Source: an uncultured Oscillospiraceae bacterium
Lineage (GTDB): Bacteria > Bacillota > Clostridia > Oscillospirales > Oscillospiraceae
Assembly: GCA_958423465.1 (NCBI GenBank)
Contig: CATZRD010000003.1
Span: forward strand, 50,576 to 114,575
Length of the DNA stretch: 64,000 nucleotides
Direction: 5' to 3'
The notes under the pieces: model-generated
The model's input: the letters and a program-made list of their open reading frames with translations, nothing else
Told to the model about the DNA's origin: nothing
The model's database searches: none
Translations under genes and position numbers: made by a program
Shown here: in pieces, positions 1 to 6,464 of the stretch
Numbering within the stretch: position 1 is the first letter of the stretch
How the letters are laid out: each line of letters starts with the position of its first letter

Positions 1-654
1 CAGCTCCTGGCCCCAGGAGCAGACGTACTCCAGCACGCTGCCCACAGCCATCCCCACCAGGAAGGAGAGCCAGCCGCCCCGGTTCCGGTAGCGGTACAGG
101 GCCAGGCTCATGAGCACCGCCCCCGCGCCGTAGAGCAGGTTAAAGGGCCCGTAGACCAGGCCGGACCGGCTCTCCAGATAGCCGTTCCTGGCCAGGCACC
201 AGAGAAGCTCCACCACCACTCCGGCGAAGCTGCCCACAAAGCAGATCAGCATCAGCTTATAGCCGTTGATGCCCCGGGCGAAGTGCCCGCTCTCCTTCTC
301 CTCCAGGTCGATGGCGGCGTTGGCGGGGGGATTGGGCAGATACCACTTCCGGTCCCGGCTCTTATGGGTGTCATGGCGGCGGGCGTTCAGCTCGTCGGTC
401 AGCTCCATGGTCTCCCGCAGGGCCCGGCTCAGGCTGGCGGAGGCCCGGCGCAGGGTCTCCAGCTCGCCGCTGACCTCCGCCTCCAGGGCCTCGTCGGCCT
501 TTCCGCTCTCCGACTCCAGGGCCAGGGCCTGATAGCAGGGCTCCATGTCCGCCCGGACGGCCGCCGCCGCGGTCAGGGCGTCCTCCCCCGCTTTCTCCAG
601 AGGGGCCGCCCGGTACGCCGGGACCTGTCCCCGGCTCGTATCCATCTCTGTCAT
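1..654 (-). CDS. CmpB-type (putative ABC-transporter type IV) membrane protein, 3' end outside window
   Basis: The reading frame is open from an ATG at 654 to the left edge (218 codons seen) and is preceded by a GGAAAGGAG Shine-Dalgarno. Residues 1-105 are soluble, acidic and helix-prone, and could form a coiled coil. After them come membrane segments with the signature 'SRSGLVYGPFNLLYGAGAV', followed by 'GSVLEYVCSW'. That pattern of a charged E in a membrane helix and a GP(F)xxxYGxGA loop is typical of the CmpB / putative ABC-transporter type IV family, whose function is unknown. The long soluble N-terminal extension is not part of the minimal family. The gene lies downstream of metK but has its own promoter at 695-723. 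Family assignment is moderately secure; function is not. Confidence 0.7.
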   Translation of the reverse strand, partial: MTEMDTSRGQVPAYRAAPLEKAGEDALTAAAAVRADMEPCYQALALESESGKADEALEAEVSGELETLRRASASLSRALRETMELTDELNARRHDTHKSRDRKWYLPNPPANAAIDLEEKESGHFARGINGYKLMLICFVGSFAGVVVELLWCLARNGYLESRSGLVYGPFNLLYGAGAVLMSLALYRYRNRGGWLSFLVGMAVGSVLEYVCSWGQEL

Positions 655-694
655 AATCGCTCCTTTCCATGGTAAGCATGATCGTACAGAGCGT

Positions 695-723
695 ATTGTA
701 CCTGAAATTCTCAGAAAAAGCAA
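695..723 (-). promoter_or_regulatory. sigma-A promoter for the CmpB-type gene
   Basis: On the minus strand TTGCTT (723-718) and TACAAT (700-695) are separated by 17 bp. The -35 box lies in the T-tract of the metK terminator, so the two elements overlap. Confidence 0.6.
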
Positions 724-752
724 GCGGCGGGAGGCCGAGGCCTCCCGCCGCC
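716..752 (-). terminator. intrinsic terminator of metK
   Basis: A near-perfect GC-rich stem (GCGGCGGGAGGC and its complement around a short loop, 723-751) is followed on the minus strand by TTGCTTTTT. It is well placed to end the metK transcript. Confidence 0.75.
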
Positions 753-777
753 TGTTTTCCGTTGTCCGCCGGGCAGC

Positions 778-851
778 TTACTGCGCCGCTTTCAGCAGGG
801 CGTCGGTCATATCCGTCCGCTCCCAAGGCAGGTCCAGCTCCGGACGATCCC
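778..851 (-). pseudogene. second copy of the metK 3' end (last ~22 codons plus stop)
   Basis: This segment reads in frame 'RPELDLPWERTDMTDALL' and then a stop, nearly the same as the true metK C-terminus encoded at 987-1056 ('RPELDLPWERTDMTEALL'). The two DNA copies differ at only a handful of positions over about 70 bp. The copy sits directly before the metK terminator, so it is probably the original end of metK. The copy now used lies upstream, separated by a palindrome-rich insert at 852-986. Confidence 0.8.
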
Positions 852-986
852 CACAAAATGTTCCATTTTGCGGGGGCCCCGCTGATCGATCATCCTCGGG
901 CGAAATGAATTCGCCCTGCGGCAAGGTTTTGCTCCGCAAAACGCTTGGACGCGCCTTTCGGCGCGGTTTCGGCCGTCCAGGGGGGC
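852..986 (-). repeat. palindromic multi-hairpin element between two metK 3' ends
   Basis: In 135 bp the minus strand can form four consecutive hairpins: GCGCC-gaaa-GGCGC; a long arm around GTTTTGC-gga-GCAAAAC; GGGCGAA-ttca-TTCGCCC; and CCCCGCAAAATG-gaa-CATTTTGTGGGG. The last is entered from CGGGGCCCCCGCA and left through TGTGGGGA. Exactly those two flanks recur around a hairpin inserted in topB (52785-52819), which makes this a dispersed repeat family and not a simple terminator. No open reading frame is present. Confidence 0.7.
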
Positions 987-2171
987 TTACAGCGCCGCTT
1001 TCAGCAGAGCCTCGGTCATATCCGTCCGCTCCCAGGGCAGGTCCAGCTCCGGACGACCGAAGTGGCCGTAGGCCGCCAGCTGCCGGTAGATGGGACGCCG
1101 CAGGTCCAGACGGTTGATGATGGCCGTGGGCCGCAGGTCGAAGACCTTCTCCACCCTGGCCTCCAGCTCGCTGTCGGACACCCTGCCGGTACCGAAGGTG
1201 TCCACCCGGACGGACACCGGCCGGGCCACGCCGATGGCGTAGGCCAGCTGGACCTGGCACCGGTCCGCCAGGCCCGCGGCCACCACGTTCTTGGCCACCC
1301 AGCGGGCGGCGTAGGCGGCGGAGCGGTCCACCTTGGTGGGGTCCTTGCCGGAGAAGGCGCCGCCGCCGTGGGGAGCGGACCCGCCGTAGGTGTCCACGAT
1401 GATCTTCCGGCCGGTGAGGCCGCTGTCCCCCTGGGGCCCGCCGATGACGAACCGGCCGGTGGGGTTGACGTAGATCCTGGTGTTCTCGTCCAGCAGTCCA
1501 GCGGGGATGGTGGGCCGGATGACCAGACGGATCATGTCCTCCCGGATCCGCTCCAGGCTGACCTCGGGGCCGTGCTGGGTGGAGAGGACCACCGTGTCCA
1601 CCCGGACGGGCCGGCCCTCCTCGTCGTACTCCACGGTGACCTGGCTCTTGCCGTCAGGCCGCAGGTAGTCCACCAGGCCCTCCTTCCGCACGGCGGCCAG
1701 CCGCTGGGCCAGCTTATGGGCCAGGGAGATGGGCAGGGGCATCAGCTCCTCCGTCTCCCGGCAGGCGTAGCCGAACATCATGCCCTGATCCCCGGCGCCG
1801 TTGTCCAGCCCGTCAGGAAGCGCCCCGGCCTTGGCCTCCAGAGACCTGTCCACCCCCAGGGCAATGTCGGCGGACTGCTCGTCGATGTTGCTGATGACCC
1901 CGCAGGTGTCGCAGTCAAAGCCGAACTTGGCCCGGTCGTAGCCGATGTCCCGGATGACCTCCCGAGCAATTCGGGGGATGTCCACATAGCAGGAGGTGGT
2001 GATCTCCCCCATGATGTGGACCAGTCCCGTGGACACGGTGGTCTCGCAGGCCACCCGGGCGGCGGGGTCCTGGGCGATGATGGCGTCCAGCACCGCGTCG
2101 GAGATCTGGTCGCAGATCTTGTCAGGATGTCCCTCGGTAACGGATTCGGATGTAAAAATACGATGTGCCAT
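987..2171 (-). CDS. metK: S-adenosylmethionine synthetase
   Basis: A 394-residue methionine adenosyltransferase, the usual length for the family, which makes SAM from methionine and ATP in the cytoplasm. N-terminal 'FTSESVTEGHPDK' carries the ATP-binding GHPDK motif, and 'GGGAFSGKDPTKVDRSAAY' is the conserved phosphate/metal loop near residue 255. I chose the ATG at 2171 (MAHRIFTSES) because a GAGAGG Shine-Dalgarno lies 8-10 bases upstream; the frame stays open a further 14 codons. An S-box riboswitch, attenuator and strong promoter precede it, so expression should fall when SAM is plentiful. The last ~22 codons exist in a second copy at 778-851. Confidence 0.97.
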   Translation of the reverse strand: MAHRIFTSESVTEGHPDKICDQISDAVLDAIIAQDPAARVACETTVSTGLVHIMGEITTSCYVDIPRIAREVIRDIGYDRAKFGFDCDTCGVISNIDEQSADIALGVDRSLEAKAGALPDGLDNGAGDQGMMFGYACRETEELMPLPISLAHKLAQRLAAVRKEGLVDYLRPDGKSQVTVEYDEEGRPVRVDTVVLSTQHGPEVSLERIREDMIRLVIRPTIPAGLLDENTRIYVNPTGRFVIGGPQGDSGLTGRKIIVDTYGGSAPHGGGAFSGKDPTKVDRSAAYAARWVAKNVVAAGLADRCQVQLAYAIGVARPVSVRVDTFGTGRVSDSELEARVEKVFDLRPTAIINRLDLRRPIYRQLAAYGHFGRPELDLPWERTDMTEALLKAAL

Positions 2172-2211
2172 GTGTGTGCCTCTCTTTCTTATGTACCGTG
2201 ATGTTTGCCGC

Positions 2212-2245
2212 AAAACGAAGAAAACACGCCGGGCAGGCGTGTTTT
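2212..2245 (-). terminator. attenuator terminator of the metK leader
   Basis: AAAACACGCC and GGCGTGTTTT pair around a short loop (2221-2245), followed on the minus strand by TTTTCTTCGTTTT. It lies between the S-box aptamer and the metK start, where an S-box off-switch terminator is expected. Confidence 0.85.
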
Positions 2246-2254
2246 GGAAGCTAG

Positions 2255-2354
2255 TCGTTCCTCATCTTGCGCTGACCGCCGGAATTGGCACCTTGCCCCG
2301 GGGGGCAGGTTGCCGTGGCTTCATCGGGCCGTTCCCTCCGCCACTCTTGATAAG
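2255..2354 (-). promoter_or_regulatory. SAM-I (S-box) riboswitch
   Basis: Read on the minus strand, the leader holds the S-box core in order: 'CTTATCAAGAGTGG', 'GGAGGGA', 'GATGAAGCCACGGCAACC', 'AAGGTGCCAATTCC' and closing 'GATGAG'. These are the conserved P1, kink-turn and SAM-binding segments. Binding of SAM would stabilise the downstream terminator and reduce metK transcription. Confidence 0.95.
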
Positions 2355-2388
2355 GTATGAAATTGTGGGATCTTACGATCCATGGGTC

Positions 2389-2417
2389 ATTATATAGGCA
2401 GAAGGCCCCCTTGTCAA
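2389..2417 (-). promoter_or_regulatory. consensus sigma-A promoter for riboswitch-metK
   Basis: TTGACA (2417-2412), exactly 17 bp, then TATAAT (2394-2389) on the minus strand. This is a perfect consensus promoter about 35 bp upstream of the aptamer. Confidence 0.9.
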
Positions 2418-2523
2418 CACCATTTCGCCGGAAATGCCCCCGTTTTTGCACATTCCGGGGAAATTGTCCAAAAGCCACTCCCGCCCTCCGGGGACGGTGC
2501 GGGAAATCGGGCGGTTTTCGCCG

Positions 2524-2552
2524 TTGTCAAACGGGAGCCGGTGTGATAGAAT
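2524..2552 (+). promoter_or_regulatory. sigma-A promoter for the radical SAM-mutY genes
   Basis: TTGTCA (2524-2529), 17 bp, TAGAAT (2547-2552), 30 bp before the radical SAM start codon. Confidence 0.75.
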
Positions 2553-2582
2553 AGGGCGAAAGTAACCTACGGGAGAGACGCT

Positions 2583-3422
2583 ATGCTGAAGCGGGCCTAT
2601 GTGGAGATCACCAATATCTGCAACCTCTCCTGCGCCTTCTGCCCCGGCACCCGCCGGGAGAGCCGGGCCATGACGCCGGAGGAGTTTTCCCAAATCGCCG
2701 GCAGGCTTCGGGGTCATGTGGGCTATCTCTACCTCCACGTCATGGGGGAGCCCCTGCTCCATCCCCGGCTGGAGGAGATCCTGGCCATCGCCGGGGACCT
2801 GGGCTTCCGGGTGTGCGTCACCACCAACGGGACGCTGCTGGGCCGCCGGGGGGACGCTCTGCTGGCCGCCCCCGCCCTCCACAAGGTCAGCGTCTCCCTC
2901 CACAGCATGGAGGGCAACGGAGTGGGGGAGCTGCGGGACTATCTGGACGCCTGCTGGGACTTTGCCCGGCGGGCGGCGGAGAAGGGCGTGATCTGCGCCC
3001 TGCGGCTGTGGAACCTGGGCGGCGCGGACCGGCGCAACGGAGAGATCCTGGACTTTCTGGCGGACAGGCTGGGGACCTTCCCTCTGGACCTGCCCCAGCC
3101 CCGGCCCGGGAGCTGGCGGCTGGGGGAGCGGCTCTATCTGGAGCAGGCGGAGAAGTTCGACTGGCCGGACCTGAGCGCCCCGGAGACCGGTACGGGCTTC
3201 TGCCTGGGGCTGCGGGAGCAGCTGGCGGTGCTCTCCGACGGGACTGTGGTCCCCTGCTGTCTGGACCACGAGGGGGACATCCCTCTGGGGAACCTGCTGG
3301 AGCGGGACCTGGAGGACATCCTCCGCGGTCCCCGGGCCAGGGCGCTGTACGACGGGTTCTCCCGGCGCAGGCCCAGCGAGGCGCTGTGCCGCCGGTGCGG
3401 CTACGCGAGACGGTTCGGATAG
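2583..3422 (+). CDS. radical SAM protein with SPASM-like C-terminus
   Basis: A 279-residue protein with an N-terminal CX3CX2C cluster motif (C13, C17, C20 in 'ICNLSCAFC') that binds a [4Fe-4S] cluster and SAM. Next comes a 'HVMGEPLLHP' segment of the radical SAM barrel. The C-terminus has 'GFCLG', 'VVPCCLD' and 'CRRCG', a cysteine pattern typical of a shortened SPASM-type auxiliary cluster domain. The substrate cannot be read from the sequence; no precursor peptide gene is next to it, so RiPP maturation is not indicated. A GGGAGAG Shine-Dalgarno precedes the ATG. It ends 9 bp before mutY and both are probably co-transcribed from the promoter at 2524. Confidence 0.85.
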   Translation: MLKRAYVEITNICNLSCAFCPGTRRESRAMTPEEFSQIAGRLRGHVGYLYLHVMGEPLLHPRLEEILAIAGDLGFRVCVTTNGTLLGRRGDALLAAPALHKVSVSLHSMEGNGVGELRDYLDACWDFARRAAEKGVICALRLWNLGGADRRNGEILDFLADRLGTFPLDLPQPRPGSWRLGERLYLEQAEKFDWPDLSAPETGTGFCLGLREQLAVLSDGTVVPCCLDHEGDIPLGNLLERDLEDILRGPRARALYDGFSRRRPSEALCRRCGYARRFG

Positions 3423-3431
3423 GAGGAGGCA

Positions 3432-4502
3432 ATGGACGAGGCGCGGCGGCTGGATCAGATAGCGGAGCCCCTGCTGGCGTGGTATGATGTCAACAAGCGG
3501 GACCTGCCCTGGCGGGGAACGACAGACCCCTACCGGGTCTGGATCTCGGAGATCATGCTCCAGCAGACCCGGGTGGCGGCGGTGATGCCCTACTACCGGC
3601 GATGGATGGAGCGGCTCCCCACCGTGGAGGCCCTGGCGGCGGTGGACGACGAGGAGCTGATGAAGCTGTGGCAGGGCCTGGGCTACTACAGCCGGGCGAG
3701 AAACCTGAAAAAGGCGGCCCGGATCATCGTGGAGGAGCGGGGCGGCCGCTTTCCGGACACCTATGAGGAGCTGCTGAGGCTCCCCGGCGTGGGGGACTAC
3801 ACCGCCGGGGCCATCGCCTCCATCGCCTTCGCCCGGCCGGTGCCGGCGGTGGACGGCAACGCCCTGCGGGTAGCGGCCCGGACGGCGGCCATCCGGGAAA
3901 ACGTTCTGGACCCGGCGGTGAGGCGGTCCTTCCGGGCGCTGCTGGCCGAGGCCATGCCCCAGGACCGGCCCGGGGCCTTCAATCAGGCACTGATGGACCT
4001 GGGGGCCACGGTTTGCCTCCCCAGCGGCCAGCCCCTCTGCGGCGGCTGCCCTCTGGCCTCCCTCTGCCAGGCCCGGCGGCTGGGGCTTTGGGACCAGCTC
4101 CCCGTTCGGGCGAAAAAGCCGAAGCGCCGGGTGGAGGAGATGACGGTCTACCTTCTGCTGCGGGAGGGCCGCGCGGCCCTGCGGAAGCGGCCGGAGACGG
4201 GCCTGCTGGCCGGGCTGTGGGAATTTCCCCACGTACCGGGGACCCTGACGGAGACGGAGGCGGCCGCGCCCCTGGCCGGCTGGGGCCTGACGCCTCTGGA
4301 CTGGCGGGAGAAGATCGAGACAAAGCACGTCTTTACCCATGTGGAGTGGCATATGACCGGCTATCTGCTCACCGTCCGGGGGGAGTGCCCCGGACTTCTG
4401 TGGGCGGACCGGGAGGCGCTGGAGAAGCTGGCGGTGCCGTCGGCCTTCGCCCGGTACCTGCGGGAAGCCATGGAGCTTTTGGACGGTGAACAACACCAAT
4501 AA
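3432..4502 (+). CDS. mutY: A/G-specific adenine glycosylase
   Basis: A 356-residue DNA repair enzyme that removes adenine mispaired with 8-oxoguanine. The catalytic glutamate is E40 in 'ISEIMLQQTR', the helix-hairpin-helix is 'LPGVGDYTAGA' (about 118-128), and the catalytic aspartate is D141 in 'VDGN'. Four cysteines near residues 199-216 ('CLPSGQPLCGGCPLASLC') bind the [4Fe-4S] cluster. The remainder is the NUDIX-like domain that senses 8-oxoguanine ('FTHVEWHM'). AGGAGG lies just before the ATG. It is the second gene of a short operon with the radical SAM gene, and tdk follows after 18 bp. Confidence 0.95.
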   Translation: MDEARRLDQIAEPLLAWYDVNKRDLPWRGTTDPYRVWISEIMLQQTRVAAVMPYYRRWMERLPTVEALAAVDDEELMKLWQGLGYYSRARNLKKAARIIVEERGGRFPDTYEELLRLPGVGDYTAGAIASIAFARPVPAVDGNALRVAARTAAIRENVLDPAVRRSFRALLAEAMPQDRPGAFNQALMDLGATVCLPSGQPLCGGCPLASLCQARRLGLWDQLPVRAKKPKRRVEEMTVYLLLREGRAALRKRPETGLLAGLWEFPHVPGTLTETEAAAPLAGWGLTPLDWREKIETKHVFTHVEWHMTGYLLTVRGECPGLLWADREALEKLAVPSAFARYLREAMELLDGEQHQ

Positions 4503-4520
4503 CATACAGGAGAGAGAAAT

Positions 4521-5117
4521 ATGGCGCAGTTATACTTCAAATACGGAGCCATGGGCTCCAGCAAGACCGCCAACGCCCTCATGGCCCGGTTCAACTACGA
4601 GGAGCGGGGCCAGCAGACCCTGCTGGTCAAGCCCCGGCTGGACACCCGGGACGGGGACCACATGGTGGTCTCCCGGATTGGCCTTACCTACCCATGCATT
4701 TATTTTGATGAAATGCAGAAGATAAATCCCATGGAGCTGCAGCAGAACGCCTGCATCATCGTGGACGAGGCCCAGTTCCTCACCCGGGAGGAGGTCCACT
4801 ATCTGGTGCATCTGGTGGACGACTGCGGTATTCCCGTCATGTGCTACGGCCTGCGGGCCGACTTCAAGGGGGAGCTGTTCCCCGGCAGCTACGAGCTGCT
4901 GGTGATGGCGGACAAGATCGAGGAGGTCAAGACCATCTGCTGGTGCGGCAAGAAGGCCACCTTCAACGCCCGGTTCGACGAGCACGGCAAGGTGCTCAAG
5001 GAGGGCGCTCAGGTGGTCCTGGGGGCCAACGACAAATACATCGGCCTCTGCCGCCGCCACTGGATGGAGGGCAACCTTGGCCCCGACTTCCAGCCCCAGC
5101 TCCCGCCGGAGGAGTAA
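4521..5117 (+). CDS. tdk: thymidine kinase (type II)
   Basis: A 198-residue cytosolic kinase that salvages thymidine to dTMP. The P-loop 'GAMGSSKTA' is at residues 9-17, the Walker B-like 'DEAQF' near 79, and 'YGLRADFKGELFPGS' forms the lasso/substrate region. Zinc-binding cysteines lie in 'CWCGKK' and 'CRRH'. The length and all motifs fit the bacterial tetrameric thymidine kinase family. 'GGAGAGAAAT' precedes the ATG. The gene follows mutY closely and ends 34 bp before the exporter gene, so the group may be one transcript. Confidence 0.95.
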   Translation: MAQLYFKYGAMGSSKTANALMARFNYEERGQQTLLVKPRLDTRDGDHMVVSRIGLTYPCIYFDEMQKINPMELQQNACIIVDEAQFLTREEVHYLVHLVDDCGIPVMCYGLRADFKGELFPGSYELLVMADKIEEVKTICWCGKKATFNARFDEHGKVLKEGAQVVLGANDKYIGLCRRHWMEGNLGPDFQPQLPPEE

Positions 5118-5151
5118 GCCCGGTTTTGTAAAATAAGGAGGGGATCGTTCC

Positions 5152-6009
5152 ATGTGGATGCTGCTGGCGGCGCTGTCCGCCCTGTTCGCCGGCGCCACGT
5201 CCATTCTGGCCAAGATCGGGATTCGGCGGACCGATTCCACTGTGGCCACCGCCATCCGCACCGTCGTGGTGCTGATCATGGCCTGGGGCATGGTCCTTTT
5301 GGTGGGGTCCCAGGACCAGCTCAGCGGCCTCAGCGGGAGAAATCTCCTGTTCCTGACCCTCTCGGGCCTGGCCACCGGGGGAAGTTGGCTGTGCTACTTC
5401 CGGGCGCTGAAGCTGGGGAACGTGAACCGGGTGGTGGCGGTGGACAAGTCCAGCACCGTGCTCACCATTCTGCTGGCCTTTTTGATTCTGAAGGAACCCT
5501 TCAGCGCCGTGGCCGGGGCCGCCATGGTCCTCATCGCCGCCGGGACCTGGCTGATGCTGGAGAAAAAGGCGGACCAGAGCCAGGGCCAGGGGCCGTGGCT
5601 CCTCTACGCCCTGGGCTCCGCAGTGTTCGCCAGCCTCACCTCCATTCTGGCCAAGATCGGCATCAGCGGCGTGGAGTCCAATCTGGGCACCGCCGTGCGC
5701 ACGTCGGTGGTGCTGGTGATGGCCTGGGCCATGGTGGTCCTCACCGGCAAGTGGGACCAGGTCCGCCGGGTGGAGGGCAGGGAGCTGCTCTTCATCTGTC
5801 TCTCGGGCCTGGCCACCGGGGGAAGCTGGCTGTGCTACTACCGGGCGCTCCAGGACGGTCCCGCCAGCGTGGTGGTCCCTATCGACAAGCTGAGCATCCT
5901 GGCGGTGGCCCTCTTCGCCCGGGTCTTTCTGGGGGAGCGGCTGAGCCGCCGGGCCGGCGCGGGCCTGGCCCTGCTCACCGCCGGCACTCTGCTGATGGTG
6001 ATCGCCTAG
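5152..6009 (+). CDS. DMT-superfamily (EamA) transporter
   Basis: A 285-residue membrane protein of about ten helices made of two tandem EamA halves (about 1-135 and 145-285). The duplication is very obvious: 'SILAKIGI' recurs near residues 18 and 168, and 'ATGGSWLCY' recurs in both halves. The family exports or imports small metabolites such as amino acids or drugs; the substrate here is unknown. AAGGAGGGG precedes the ATG at 5152. A strong terminator follows, so it closes the operon begun by the radical SAM gene or tdk. Confidence 0.85.
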   Translation: MWMLLAALSALFAGATSILAKIGIRRTDSTVATAIRTVVVLIMAWGMVLLVGSQDQLSGLSGRNLLFLTLSGLATGGSWLCYFRALKLGNVNRVVAVDKSSTVLTILLAFLILKEPFSAVAGAAMVLIAAGTWLMLEKKADQSQGQGPWLLYALGSAVFASLTSILAKIGISGVESNLGTAVRTSVVLVMAWAMVVLTGKWDQVRRVEGRELLFICLSGLATGGSWLCYYRALQDGPASVVVPIDKLSILAVALFARVFLGERLSRRAGAGLALLTAGTLLMVIA

Positions 6010-6049
6010 CGGGCCGCGGAGGAGAGGCTCCGCCGCCTGTCCGGCCGCG

Positions 6050-6090
6050 AAAAAAGTCCCGTCTGCCGCGGCAGACGGGACTTTTTTTGC
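6050..6090. terminator. intrinsic terminator between exporter and ferredoxin genes
   Basis: A 13-bp perfect stem (AGTCCCGTCTGCC and its complement) is followed by seven T on the plus strand and flanked by A-rich sequence on the other side. It can stop both the plus-strand exporter transcript and the minus-strand ferredoxin transcript. Confidence 0.9.
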
Positions 6091-6099
6091 CTATGTAGC

Positions 6100-6270
6100 T
6101 TACTCAGCCTCAATGGCGCCCACAGGGCAGTTGGCAGCGCAGGCGCCGCAGTCCACGCAGACGTCGGCGTCGATGACGTAATGGTCGGCGCCCTCAGAGA
6201 TGGCCTCGACGGGGCAGTTCTCCGCGCAGGTGCCGCAGGAAACGCAAACGTCAGTGATCTTGTGAGCCAT
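6100..6270 (-). CDS. 2[4Fe-4S] ferredoxin
   Basis: A 56-residue clostridial-type ferredoxin, a cytosolic low-potential electron carrier. Two cluster motifs are visible, 'CVSCGTCAENCP' near residue 9 and 'CVDCGACAANCP' near residue 37, each CX2CX2CX3CP. It starts at the ATG at 6270 and stops at 6100. It is transcribed alone from the promoter at 6321-6348 and ended by the terminator at 6050. Ferredoxins of this kind serve hydrogenases, pyruvate:ferredoxin oxidoreductase and related enzymes in strict anaerobes. Confidence 0.97.
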   Translation of the reverse strand: MAHKITDVCVSCGTCAENCPVEAISEGADHYVIDADVCVDCGACAANCPVGAIEAE

Positions 6271-6320
6271 GAATCGTTACCTCCATAAAATTGCTACCCG
6301 GTCAAACCGATGGTATTCCT

Positions 6321-6348
6321 ATTGTAGCATGCTGTCGGGAAATTGCAA
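6321..6348 (-). promoter_or_regulatory. promoter of the ferredoxin gene
   Basis: TTGCAA (6348-6343) and TACAAT (6326-6321) on the minus strand, 16 bp apart, about 50 bp before the start codon. Confidence 0.65.
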
Positions 6349-6464
6349 GAGCCAATTGCTCTCATTTCCGGAGAAATGTGTAAAACGCCGTCCCGGGGGC
6401 ATACTTCTAAGAGGCCGCGGACAAGGGCGGCCGCCCAACGTCTTTGATTTTGGAGCGTGGATGT

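Noticed and set aside
2373..4505. A 710-codon open frame on the minus strand across the radical SAM and mutY genes.
   Set aside because: Pro/Arg/Gly-rich composition, no ribosome site and exact antisense overlap with two clear gene families. It is a shadow of GC-rich codon use, like the long antisense frames over clpC, the membrane protein and the RACo-like gene.
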